From positions 1-14,535 of the forward strand of contig QAXH01002905.1 of assembly GCA_004335635.1 (NCBI GenBank): a stretch of 14,535 nt of DNA. The letters are read 5' to 3'. The notes below the pieces were generated by a model. That model saw only the letters and a list, made by a program, of their open reading frames with translations. It was not told where the DNA came from and did not search any database. How positions within the stretch are numbered: the stretch's first letter is position 1; every line of letters starts with the position of its first letter. The stretch comes from Chloromonas sp. AAM2. Its lineage: Eukaryota; Chlorophyta; Chlorophyceae; Chlamydomonadales; Chlamydomonadaceae. Positions 1 through 10,131 of the stretch are shown here, one piece after another. A program made the position numbers and the translations under genes.

Positions 1-33
<33 letters not shown>

Positions 34-40
34 CACGCAC
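1..40. repeat. (AC)n microsatellite
   Basis: Alternating A and C without interruption for the first 26 bases, then the same pattern with G interruptions up to about 40. It probably extends left of the window. Confidence 0.95.
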
Positions 41-113
41 AATGGCCAGCAAGCAAACCTGCCACCAGTATTTTGCACATGCACCACAACACAATATGAG
101 AAGCACACTCGCT

Positions 114-199
114 CACACCCTGACCACACATCACACCCTGTCACACGCCACACCCTGTCACACACCACACCCTGTCACACGCCACACCCTGTCACACCA
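114..199. repeat. 17-base CA-rich minisatellite, about 5 units
   Basis: Four head-to-tail 17-base units start at 132, 149, 166 and 183 with the core CACACCCTGTCACAC; only the last two bases vary. A diverged fifth unit lies at 114-131. Open frames across this stretch are His/Thr/Pro-rich translations of the repeat and not credible genes. Confidence 0.9.
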
Positions 200-1484
200 A
201 ACACACCTCAGCAATCTGAGATTGTCCATGAGCGCCCGTCCAGCCGCGTCACACCCAACCACACTGACCAGTGAAGGTGGGGGCAGCGAATCTCCAACCA
301 GCTGGCTAGCGGCATCAGCAATATTCCGAGCTACACCACCCGGCACCTGCCGAACCTGAAACGGCACAGTAACGGACCAGACATAGTTTCTTTAACAAGG
401 AACAAAGCTCAGAGCTCATATGCATCACGAAAAAGCTACGCCTTGACGTGCTTCTAGACGTGCCATAACCAGCTGTGTTTTTTACCTCAGATACATCGGT
501 TTTATTTTGTGAATTCTTTGGTTTCGAAGGCAGAGAGGCAAACCTGGTTGTGTTTTCAGTTGCAGAACAGGTGCTCCTCATTGACCACTGTGCATTTGAT
601 GTGACAAACGGCTGTGGGATATGTTGTGGACACTGATGATTGATCACTGATCGATCGATGATTGATAAGTATTGAATAGTCACTTGAATAAACACAGTCA
701 TATCACTGAACAGCACCAGTTGTCACAGTCATCACAACGGTGCTTTGGAGCGGATCTGCAAATGTCGTGTAGTGATGGTGACCATGAGTTGTGACACACA
801 CAGGTCTCCATTGCACCTTGCCAGGAACGGATCCGCCCCTCTGGAGCGCATGCTGTGAGGAGCTCGCCTGCGCAAATGTGATCGCAGACTGTGGGAGCAC
901 AAGGGCATGCGACGTTGATGGAACAACTCTCTATGCCCTCACAAAGCTGGGCTGGACAAGCCCAGAGTTGGGGCAGACGCTTGAGATGTGGCAGGCGCCA
1001 GTATTGTGTGATTGAAAAGAGCTAGCAGCAAGGTCGATACACACGTGAGTTGCTGGCAAGCACGGGTAGGCACTGGGGGTAGGCATGCCAAAGCTTCACT
1101 TTTTGGAAAGGATCAAGCACGAGCAGGGCATGCCACACCCTCCCCCTGCCGCACAGTGCACCCCACCTGCACGTCCAGGACTACCCCTCCACATATCACT
1201 GCTGTGGGCTTTGTCTTCAACAGGCTCGAGCTGCACGCATGACGCTGCACCTGATTGTACGGAAAACCTAGATGCGCTGCCAATACCGCTAGACGCAGCC
1301 CGGCGGCCTCCATGAACTTCTGGTTTGCACGTCTGATGCCCAAGCGACCATGTCACTGCACTGACCTCCATGCGCATCCATGCAGGCGTTGGAAACGTTA
1401 CCGACCTTGGCCCGGAGGGCTTGGTGGGGAAGAGACATCTGAAGAGATTGAAAGTTACTGACACAATTCAGCCGCACTCCAGGA
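200..1484. other. Gene-free flank upstream of the LYAR-type gene
   Basis: No open frame here shows a recognisable domain or a convincing exon chain on either strand. A 75-codon frame at 791-1015 is the most protein-like piece but has no support beyond being open. At 630-670 there is a run of overlapping GATC/GATTGAT words. The last few hundred bases should hold the promoter and 5' untranslated region of the gene starting at 1485; no clear TATA element stands out. Confidence 0.5.
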
Positions 1485-4008
1485 ATGGTCTGGTTCAGCT
1501 GCGACGGTTGCGGGGACTCGATCAAGAAGGTAAGTCAAGCCCATGATGCTCCATTCATCCACTAGGCGATTTTCACATGCATTAACACCGCGCTGGCGTC
1601 AGTGCTTCGCAGCCGAAGTTGCAACAGCATTTTTACTCATGTTCATCGCACAGCTTCACCTGCGTTGACTGCTCCAGGACTTTCGATCGTAACACCGTCA
1701 AGGTAAGCTCCCAGACAGGAGTGCTTCGTCCAGCCCGTGTTTTGTGAGTCTGGGGCCTTTTTCGACGCAGCCGCCGCCGCCGTCGACATAGAGCCCTACC
1801 TGACATGTCATTCTCAATTAGTAATAAGGGCCAAGGACGCATTGGACTGCATGCAAGATACTACTGGGAATGCCTCCGCTGCCTGCTGTGCTCTGCCATG
1901 CAACCTTGCCTGCCGCCATGCAACCAATGCCCCATGTGCACTTGCAGGACCATTCCGTCTGCGTGACAGAGCATGAAAAGTACGCGCTTGGTGCAACCAA
2001 GCCTGGCGGCTATGCTGCAAACGGGGCAAACCGGGACCCATCAGCAGCTGCTGGCACATCAACACAGGGCAACGGGGAGCCAACTGGCTTGGAATTCCTC
2101 AGCAGCCGACCGCCTTGGAAGTGCACGTGAGTCACTTTGGCACGTGCCACATGTGCGTCACTTGGTTGCGTGAGGAGCACGTCTTGTCCCAAAGTTTGTT
2201 CTGTGCGGCACATTTGCTTGCTCCACCTGCCGTTTCCTCTGCAGTGTGTGTAATGTGAACTGCACCAGCAAGGAGACGTTGATGAGTCATGCTTCTGGTG
2301 TGAAGCACAAGCGGAGAGCGAGGGCTGCTCTCAATGCCCAGGCGGCAGGAGCACCAGCAGAAGGGTCAGCACCAGCAGCGGCAACAGGGGGGACAGACAC
2401 ACAAGGGGCAGCGACGGCCCAGCAAACCAGCGCTTCCGAACCCACGCCAAACGGCAAGGTGTGTAATGGGATCACGGCTGTACTGGCATCAGAACTCGAG
2501 CATCACGACTGCAGTAGTAGTAATGGAGCTCTTGGTGCACATTCATCAAAAGGCGTGTCACAAACAGTAGTTGTGCCAGTGCGGGCAACATGGTGACTGG
2601 CTTGCTTCTTCCCTGCCTGTGTCTGTCTTGACACCTTACTCCTTTCTTGCTCAGGGAAGGCCAGTGATGGCTTCGCAGGTTCAAACGGATGTATACAGGC
2701 ACAAGTACAACCAAGCAGGTTCTGGTCCACCATGCAATTTTCTAGCGCATCCACCATGCATCCACCATGCAATTTTCTAGCGCTCATGTGTGGAACCCTC
2801 TTTTGCTTGCCACGTGCAGTCTAGTCAGCAAGAGCCTGTGGCTGCCAGGCCAGAAGCCCGGCCCTCCTACTCGCAAGATCAGTTGGACAAACTCATCAAA
2901 ATCGTCAAGAAACGGCTCAAAACTAAGGGCAAGGTAAGAAGACGTCTCTGATGTATTCAGTAATTAATCACAGCTGGTGCACAGTTGCTCGTATGGTTGT
3001 ACATTGCAATGCTATGCAGGGTTCAATAGCATGGACTGGAACATTGACAAGTGTTCCTGCTATTGTGGTCGCGTTACAAGTCTCATAGTATCATGAATGG
3101 TGTTGCGCTTGCTCCTGGCAGGTTGGGCCCAAGAAGCTGCGCACCCTTGCTTGCAAGAAACTCTCACTCGAGGAGAGCTCGCTCAGTGCTCTTATAATGG
3201 CCAGCATCAGAGACAAGGTAAGGCATCACACTTCCCGAGATGCTTTTTCAAAAGATTGTCATGGTTTCTGATAGCTGATAGAATGATGAGCGTTGCAGCC
3301 ATATCGTTCTTCGCACAGTGCCAGCACGTTACATTCAGCGGCAGTTGATTGATTGATGGCCTGATCACATGGTCTACGCACAGTTCTTAAGATCACTCCT
3401 TGAGGGCAGCTTGTCTGTGTGACCACCCCTAGGGGCCCACAGGCAGCACACCCAACAAGACGAGGAGAGTTTGAGTCATACCTGTGCAACAACACTGCGT
3501 GCTTGGGGTGGGCGTTATGCACACCCCGCTGCACCGACGCCATGCCTCTCACGCATGCAGCACCTTGCATGTTGTGCTGTGTGCATGGGCATGGCACACA
3601 TCTGTGGACCAACCACGCATGCACTAGTTGGTTAAATAGGGGGAAAGAGAGAGGGAGTGAGAGGAGGCACATTTGTTGATGCATGCGTATGCTGTCTCGA
3701 CTCTTTGCTGTCCACGCATGTTGCCTTCGCACCTTTTGCCCAATGCATGCATGCACGTGATGCAGCTCATTTGGTGAGGTTGGAAACCCAGTCCATCTGG
3801 CAAATTGAGGATCAGGTACATGTCGAGATTACTTCAGGGGGAGGGGCATTTTTGGAGCGTACATGACCGAGCACGGATGCTAGCGAGCCATGCCAAGACG
3901 AGAGACCAAGGTCGAGGAGTGATACAATCTTTGCCTCCTGTGATGTTTTTGCAGATTGTGTCCTTGGGAGCCGCCAAGGTGGACGGCAAGAAGTTATTAC
4001 CAGCATAG
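1485..4008 (+). CDS. LYAR: LYAR-type nucleolar zinc-finger protein, 7 exons, 263 aa
   Basis: Predicted exons: 1485-1529, 1613-1702, 1948-2126, 2245-2458, 2820-2933, 3122-3217 and 3955-4008 (TAG at 4006-4008). They join in frame with GT donors and AG acceptors throughout. An in-frame TGA at 1449-1451 supports the ATG. The protein opens MVWFSCDGCGDSIKKPKL. Two LYAR C2HC fingers follow, with ligands C6, C9, H21, C25 and C32, C35, H47, C50, at the spacing known for LYAR. A C2H2 finger (C104, C107, H120, H126) comes after an RPPWKC lead-in, then a basic KHKRRAR segment, an Ala/Gln/Thr-rich linker, and a Lys/Leu-rich C-terminal domain (about 190-263). The N-terminal wording and the added C2H2 finger match plant homologues rather than animal LYAR. 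Family knowledge: animal LYAR is nucleolar, binds nucleic acid and promotes rRNA synthesis and processing; the same role here is inferred. The exon 4 to 5 join is the least certain: a 24-base phase-0 piece at 2655-2678 could also be included. Confidence 0.9.
2726..2783. repeat. Direct repeat in LYAR intron 4
   Basis: An identical 23-base segment beginning TCCACCATGCA and ending CTAGCGC occurs at 2726-2748 and 2761-2783. A partial third TCCACCATGCA lies between them at 2750-2760. It sits 36 bases before the exon 5 acceptor. This looks like a local slippage or tandem duplication inside the intron. Confidence 0.85.
3218..3954. other. Long LYAR intron 6 rich in GCATGC words
   Basis: This 737-base intron is by far the longest in the gene. 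Its middle (about 3540-3770) has many GCATGC/ATGCATGC palindromic words. Open frames inside it on both strands carry no recognisable domain and I treat them as chance. Confidence 0.7.
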
Positions 4009-5707
4009 AGGGGAGGGCTTCCCTTTCCTCATGCATACATCGCCTGGCTGGCGCCAGTCAATGACGTCCCTGACATGGTCAGCATGTGCCTCCTCTGCAT
4101 GATGACGCCTTACGTGCTTCTCACTGACACACTCTACTGGCTCACCGTGACCATTGTATGGGGCAACGCGACTGTACATCAAAACACCGGCTGTACATCA
4201 AAACACAGTTCTGGTGGACGAAGAGTGACGATGCAGAACCGCCCCAACCTGCTGCGGCGCAGCATCCATCAAACTGGGGCGGATGGAGGTTGGCACGTCC
4301 ATCCCGAAGTGAAGATGATTGTAGCGTGACATGATGGTCAGGGCAGTGGGGCTCAGGCTGCCTGCAGTGCTGCTGTGGGGGTGTGCCACAGCGGCCTTGC
4401 ACACTGCAGGGTGCACAGCCAGCCACACTGCCTATAGTGGCTGTCCGAGTTCTTTGGATGGAGCCACTGTAGTACGTCGCTCTCTCCAGAGAGATGTATA
4501 TAACCAGTTAAGGCTAGCAGGGTAACCTTCGCAGACCTTCCCCACACTGGTTACCAGCATAGAGCTCTGCTCCATCGGACCCCACTTTTCCTTTCAGCAG
4601 ATCTCCGCTAGCCCTCAGGCACCTGACATGTAGACAGGCACCTCTAGACATTAGGTCTTGTATACGGCACACAGATCAACAACGACCCTTGCAGTTAGCT
4701 GATTTTGTATGCTTCGTAACCCTTGCAACAGCCTTGTCCTTGCACGTTTTCTTACGCTTAGCCTGGCATCTTCAATGTGTAAACACGTTTTTCCGTTTAA
4801 ACTCTTCAGACCTCATCAGTCATCAAATAAATTCTCCACCAGACCAGCAGACCCCCCAGGTTGCGCAACGGCACTTGTGTGAACGCAATTTACCCTTTAC
4901 TCTTCACGTGTATGCTATAAATATTATGTGTGTCAAGTCAGGCGACTCGTGTATTTTCACCACACGCAACTCAAGGACGAAAAGTCTACGCTTGCTTTTA
5001 GCCTGGCTAGTGATCTGACTTGGGGCCGGGGCTTTCCACAAGAATGTTGGCTAAACAGAGGCAACACGCCCACATACTTGATAGTCCTGCGTCATGCGCG
5101 GGTGTAGGTGGGCTATTGAAAACGACATGATGTCAGAGTGCGCGTAACGCTTGCGTGTGACCTGTCAAACTTTGAGTAGCAGTGCATTTGATGTTTGCAG
5201 CATCGAGTCATTTGCGTGGACTTGCTTCATGGTGTGCACTCCCTCCTCGTCGGACAGCATGTACGACTTAGACCCTTGGCAGTACGGCTTTGTTTATCCG
5301 CGGTCCTTTGACTTGTGTGTTCTTTGTACCTTGAAGTTGCCTTCTGCCAAACAGTATTCAAACTCGTCACTGTACTTCGTGTATCACCCACTGCTGCAAT
5401 CCCTATAGCGGTCTGGTCAACTAGTCATCCGTCTGCCAAGTTGAACCGCTACTTGATCAAACATCAACAAGCACTTTAAGGCTGTCGAAACCAGCACAAC
5501 CTCCATCAGGCAGTCCCTGAACCCTTGTGTTAGCGTCCAGAGACGAGCCAGGTCGCAGTCTGCAGTCTACAACCCTCAGCTCTGACCGCTTGAGTAGCAG
5601 TTTAGGTGGGCGCTGCTATATGATGCGCACACCGATGAGAAGGACAATGCCGTGCAAAGTGCGCAATCGCCATCAGGGCCATATGGGCCCATACGCGACG
5701 TCACACG
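4009..5707. other. Interval between LYAR and the minus-strand ORF, no supported gene
   Basis: About 1.7 kb without a recognisable gene; it should contain the 3' ends of the two convergent genes on either side. Visible items: a perfect 16-base direct repeat CTGTACATCAAAACAC at 4172-4187 and 4191-4206; a TATATAA at 4497-4503 just after a CTCTC/GAGAG inverted repeat; and frames of 109 codons (4689-5018) and 85 codons (5151-5408) that are Cys/Leu/Ser-rich with no motif. A TGTAA, the polyadenylation word of many green algae, occurs at about 4780, too far from the LYAR stop to assign with confidence. Confidence 0.5.
4172..4206. repeat. 16-base direct repeat, two copies
   Basis: CTGTACATCAAAACAC occurs twice, separated by CGG. 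It lies about 165 bases past the LYAR stop codon, so possibly in its 3' untranslated region. No function is evident. Confidence 0.85.
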
Positions 5708-6418
5708 TCATGCTACGGTTCCAGCAACAATGCCATCGTAGGTGTGCGGGCACCTTGGATCGCACAGCAGGTTGAGCAGCTCAAGCACATCATCTTCAAA
5801 CTGTTTCGGAGCTTGCAACTTGCTGACTCTGAACATTGCCGCGCCCTTCCACTCGCTGAACGCCATTGCCTCCCCGGTGGCGATGTGCCGCACCTCGCAG
5901 GCCCACAACACTTTGTAACTGTCGTGATGAACGTCCACACCAGCTGCAGCTGGGAACAGGCACAGGACGCGGTAGAGCAGCATCGGCGAGCTGATGACCT
6001 CGTCCATACGATAGTAGTCAGATTCGTGAGATTCGTACGTGCTCTTGAATACGAAAGCTGACGTAGCGCCGTCCCACACGAGTTTCTTGCTCGAGTAGTT
6101 TCTTGCAGAATGATGAGCGGTCCAGGATGCGGTGTCGGCGGATCGGGCATCCCACTTGGCTGTTACACGCTGGACTCGCTCATACATGTCAGCCCCCACG
6201 CGGTCTTTCGCTAAAGGATGATCCACGACGTATCGATTCTGGCGCAGCTCATTGAGCTCACGACTGGCGGTGTCCCTGGTCGCTTCTGCATCCTTTGTGC
6301 GCTGTGCTAGGCTCTGCAGCATCTGCACCAGCATCTGTGGGGGCAGCTCCTCAAGCTGGGAGGCGGTGGAGTCATCCAACAGTAGCTGGTTGAAGCATGT
6401 TTCATAAAGCGTAGACAT
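5708..6418 (-). CDS. Unrecognised 236-aa protein, apparently single exon
   Basis: An uninterrupted minus-strand frame from ATG (6418-6416) to TGA (5710-5708), with an in-frame stop 60 bases upstream of the ATG. It is the longest open frame in the window and its composition is protein-like on both halves. Residues about 12-55 are Leu/Glu/Gln-rich and probably helical or coiled-coil. The C-terminal half has mixed hydrophobic and charged residues, including WACEVRHIATGEAMAFSEWKG, which looks like a folded beta-rich domain; several Trp and Tyr are present. I do not recognise the family. There is no signal peptide or membrane segment. A good acceptor (pyrimidine-rich, CTGCAG) lies at 6444-6439, so the exon may begin at 6438 and add upstream residues IILFRE in frame; in that case the true start lies farther right and is not identified. 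Confidence 0.5.
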   Translation of the reverse strand: MSTLYETCFNQLLLDDSTASQLEELPPQMLVQMLQSLAQRTKDAEATRDTASRELNELRQNRYVVDHPLAKDRVGADMYERVQRVTAKWDARSADTASWTAHHSARNYSSKKLVWDGATSAFVFKSTYESHESDYYRMDEVISSPMLLYRVLCLFPAAAGVDVHHDSYKVLWACEVRHIATGEAMAFSEWKGAAMFRVSKLQAPKQFEDDVLELLNLLCDPRCPHTYDGIVAGTVA

Positions 6419-6634
6419 TTCTCGGAAGAGGATGATGCCTGCAGCACAGAAAATGATTCGAACTTGGCATGTTTCTCAGACATAGGAATGGAGCAGTTGG
6501 ACAACCCAGACCGCGCTCCTTGACCAATGCAAAACGCAAAGCGTGCAGTGTCAGCACAGCAGACGAGTCCTATGCAGCAGGGCTTGCCCATCAAGCTTCT
6601 GTTTGCATGCAAATTGGCGAGCAACCCCAGAAGC

Positions 6635-6654
6635 AAAAAGAAGTTTGCCAGTTC
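6635..6654 (-). repeat. Dispersed 20-base motif, inverted copy
   Basis: On the minus strand this reads GAACTGGCAAACTTCTTTTT, identical over all 20 bases to the plus-strand copy at 9225-9244. Together they form a perfect inverted repeat spanning 2,610 bases. Confidence 0.85.
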
Positions 6655-7193
6655 ACAGCTTTGGGACTGGCACCGTGATGGGGCTGTCAGTTGTCTGTGG
6701 GACTAGTATTTTCAGGAGTGTGTCCATACTACGTTTTCATGTTGGTGAAAGTGCGCGCAGTGTGGTGTTGGGTCAGTGTCATCTGCCACTGGGATGTGTT
6801 GCTGATGCTGGAGTTGGTAGGCCCTGGTGACTGCCAATACTGGGACAGTGAGAAGTGGTGGTAGATTATCAGGGACTCAGAACGCAATGTCACACAATGT
6901 CACCAGTTCCAGTTCCAGTGTAACACAATGATAGTCCAATTCCACGTGAACATAGCAACCTCTTCAGCCAAAAGAATAACCCATACCAATGCCAAAAATA
7001 CAGCAAGTTGTCTGCACCAGTCTTGGCACACATGCCTTGGAAGACTGTGACTTGTAAGTCACCACCAAGTGTTGGACGTTGAAAAGTCACGTCTCCCTAT
7101 GCCACTACTCTAACAATACTACTCTAACAATGTCAGCTGTTTTGCTGACACACAATGGTTGCTGGCAGTATTACAGACCTGTTCACACAAATC

Positions 7194-7213
7194 CTGGCAA
7201 ACATCTTTTTTTT
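7194..7213 (+). repeat. Dispersed 20-base motif, third copy
   Basis: Reads CTGGCAAACATCTTTTTTTT, differing from the 9225 copy by one base over the shared core plus a longer T run. It has the same orientation as the 9225 copy and lies between the two inverted copies. Confidence 0.65.
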
Positions 7214-7849
7214 GGATGTGTGGGCGTGATGACAAAGTATCAGGCGCAGCCACTGAGCTCATACCTTGCAGCACGCGCAAGAGCTTTCCTGGACCGTCGC
7301 TTGGAAATCTGCAGCACGAGTCCTGCAGCAGACATTCCCAATTACCAAGTTTTGCGCGGCTCCATGCAGCTACAGGTACCGTTCGCTTGTCAATCCAACT
7401 GGTACTGATAAGGAAACTGAGCGAGGCAGCGAATGGTTGCGATAATTCAGCAGCATGAGCGAAGCACGAAAAAGTGACGCATGGACCAATCTCACGAATG
7501 CCGTGCGATGCGAATGCAAACCGCTGCAATGTGTCATGGCTCCATGCGGGAGCCCTGAGCGTGCACCGGCTGGCACGATGAAGTCACTTGGCTTGGATAA
7601 AAGAAAGCAGACATGTAAACCTCAGCCCAGCTTACCTCAGCGGCAGGTGCGTCGGAGCCTTGAGACTGCAAAGGACCGATGACAAACTAGCCGCAAAATT
7701 CACCAACAACCGGTAACAAGCAACTATGAAGTCCAACTAACAAACTATCAAGCAACTGACAAAGATGCGCCTCTCTGGCCGTTGATGGACGGTGAACAAC
7801 TGACGAAGTCTGCTTTTACATGGGCCAAAGAGACCTGCAAGAATTCTTT

Positions 7850-9867
7850 GCATGTCAGCAACTGCCAGTCAATACACAGAGATGCAACGAGTGCGAACGC
7901 TAGGAAGCATGCCTGAGCATGGATGTTGGAGCAGCAGGGTGGAATTCAGACAGCAGAGAACGGGAGATGAACAGCATCAACCAAGAGAGCCATGCGAACA
8001 AGGCCATGCAACCGCCTATGCAAACCATGCCAACGTGACCATGCAGTGAGGCCATGACAAGGCAGGCAAGTACCATTGTCGTCACTGCCCAAAGATCTTG
8101 CCTTTCTGGCCTATGCTGATGTGCTACAACTCAGAAACCAAGCACTGGCCTGGCTTTGCGTCCATCAGAGTGTCATGCACTACATTTGCATGGCAGGATT
8201 GGGTGATTGCCGTTCTTCAACTGGTCTGCTGTACTACTACAAGTATAGAAGTACCTTGTATAGGTATAGTATACAGAATGGCATACTGCATTGACGGACA
8301 ACTAGTCTCAGCACCCTATGGGCAAAACCCACTGTATTTATTATAAACCTTCCAAAAACACGGTTCCTGTTTCAAGACTTCCATTTTTCAGACACTCCTG
8401 TAAGTCATTTTACGAAGCTTTGAAACCCTGCAGTGAGCTTCAGGTCAAAAAGTCCAATACTTCAGACTTTCTCTTGGCGCACAGGTTTGTCCCCCCGCCT
8501 TCAATTGGCTTGCGCGCAGAATACCCTCAGCATTGTCTCCTCCGCCAAGCCCAACTAACTATTATCATGCATATGTTTTATTGTTAGGCACTACACTTAT
8601 GAAGCACAACACTCGCAGGAATTGAAGGTGAACACACAAAGAAGTATGGCGAAACGCCAAGTGGACAGTTGAATGGTAAGCCAAATCTAAACAGGAACAA
8701 CGGTCAGGTGGGAAGCCGAGTGATTGAATATGGAAAAAAAAGCGTCTGAAACAACGTGTCTGAAACACATGTACCGGTAATGCCTTCTGGTGTATATCTG
8801 CTCAGGCGCTTGGTGCAGCATACGTCAAAGACAGCTGCAGTGCTACTGCTTCCCATCAAACTGTGGTGGTTCTTTCTGTAATTCAGGCGCTTTCCTGCAT
8901 CTACCCATGCCCGGACTTGCTCAACCGCCAGCCTGGATGTTACAGCTGTGCCTGCTCCTCCCACAGTAACAACCCCAGTGTGCATGCGTCTGTCTTCATC
9001 AAAGGTATAAGCACTGCCGCTGGAACGCTTTTAAGGAGGCGGATTTGGGCTGGCTCCACTGCATCCGCACAGCTTGAGCTGTAGGCACCATCAGATGTAC
9101 AGCATCTTTGGTCAATCGCCCAGAGGAGCTGGCCGTCCTTGTCAACCTCGCGCAATTTCGCGTACGTAGTTCCTGTCAGTACATAGATCAAGGCACACGA
9201 ACAGTTACTCGTCAAATTGTCCCAGAACTGGCAAACTTCTTTTTTTATAGATTTTTTGCATTATTCTGCTATAGCAGGCAGCTTGTGTGAGATGCGTCCG
9301 CTTTTCTTGCTTTTCCGGCACCTGCACCAGTATATATGCAACCTAGACAATGTTGTACGAGTCGCAAAGCCAAACAAAGCAAACAAACTGCCCAACAAAC
9401 TCCCAACTGTAATTATAGGATTAAATGCAATTAGCCCCCCTGAGGAAGCCGTATCTTCAATGAGGGGGTAATTGTGGAAGTTGACTTGATAACAGCTTCA
9501 CAGGTGCATTACACGTCCTCATGCACACACTGAGGCGGCACCAAGCAGGCATACACTGAGCGATATGCCAGCATTGATTGCGCCACACACATGCTGGACT
9601 GAGGACTGCAGCACCTCACCAGCACATGCACAGTAGTACACGCACCAGCCAGGCAACATCAGTGCTGCAGCACCCTACTAAACACATGCACATTGCCAAG
9701 CCCGCCTTGAGAGCACAACACCGTCCATTCACCACACGGAAAATCAGCCGCTGCGTTGGCCTCTTGATAGTAGGTAGGCCGCGTATTGAATCCATGTTTC
9801 AAGCGGCAGGAGGGGCGAACTAAAAGGAGGGTCTGGACTGTTGACACTTTCTACAAAATGAAGGGGC
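7850..9867. other. Gene-free stretch, possible transposon debris (right part)
   Basis: No frame gives a recognisable domain. The most protein-like pieces are two overlapping minus-strand frames at 8704-8985 and 8940-9215. They might be exons or frameshifted remains of one coding region but match nothing I can name. A small hairpin-forming stretch (TACAAG...CTTGTA) lies near 8240-8262. One copy of the dispersed 20-base motif is at 9225-9244. Confidence 0.4.
9225..9244 (+). repeat. Dispersed 20-base motif, forward copy
   Basis: GAACTGGCAAACTTCTTTTT, the exact reverse complement of 6635-6654. The T run continues for two more bases. No matching target-site duplication is visible outside the pair. 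Confidence 0.85.
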
Positions 9868-10038
9868 CGCATGGTGGCTGTTGTGCGCATGGAATGGCGA
9901 CTGCTGCATGCATGGAATGGCGACTGCTGCATGCAGCGAATGGCAACTGCTGCATGCATGAATGGCGACTGCTGCATGCACGGGAATAGTGGCTGTTACA
10001 TGCCTGGATTAGTGGCTGCTGCATGCATGAGGGTGCTG
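9868..10038. repeat. 22-25 base minisatellite, about 7 units
   Basis: Degenerate head-to-tail units with the core GAATGGCGACTGCTGCATGCA. The central three units are nearly identical; the outer ones (around 9870 and from 9985 on) are diverged, for example ATAGTGGCTGTTACATG. Each unit contains or abuts the palindrome GCATGC. It ends about 90 bases before the Fanzor-like fragment. Confidence 0.9.
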
Positions 10039-10131
10039 GCAGCCTTGGAGCACCTACAGAGCTAACAGTGCCTGACAGAGCTAACGAAGTTAATGGTTCG
10101 GCAGAGCGAACAATGCACTGCGCTGTGATTC

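Larger units (their letters stand above)
6439..7849. other. Gene-free stretch, possible transposon debris (left part)
   Basis: If the minus-strand gene has an upstream exon or promoter it is here. A 30-base minus-strand piece at 7632-7661, flanked by a CAG acceptor and a GTAAGC donor, could be a small exon but cannot be tied to anything. Plus-strand frames at 7079-7408 and 7455-7682 have no recognisable domain. Two copies of the dispersed 20-base motif lie here (6635-6654 and 7194-7213). Confidence 0.4.

Noticed and set aside
42..359. 105-codon plus-strand frame at the left edge
   Set aside because: Most of it is translation of the CA microsatellite and 17-base minisatellite (His/Thr/Pro), with no domain.
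791..1015. 75-codon plus-strand frame with several Cys residues
   Set aside because: No recognisable motif, no clear exon partners, and no other sign of coding.
3259..3756. 165-codon minus-strand frame inside LYAR intron 6
   Set aside because: Rich in Cys/His from GCATGC words, lies within an intron of a well-supported gene, and no domain is visible.
4497..5018. TATATAA followed by a 109-codon frame as a possible gene
   Set aside because: TATA-like words are common by chance and the frame has no family features or splice support.
6453..6520. Possible tRNA on the minus strand (AGTTCGAATC resembles a T-loop/B box)
   Set aside because: No acceptor stem, D-loop or anticodon arm can be folded around it.
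7455..7682. 75-codon plus-strand frame starting MSEARKSD
   Set aside because: No domain and no exon context.
8041..8100. KYHCRHCPK as a possible C2H2 zinc finger start
   Set aside because: The matching His pair is missing downstream and the frame has no further fingers.
8704..9215. Two overlapping minus-strand frames as exons or frameshifted halves of a transposase
   Set aside because: Protein-like locally, but no catalytic motif or known family could be matched, and no convincing splice pair joins them.
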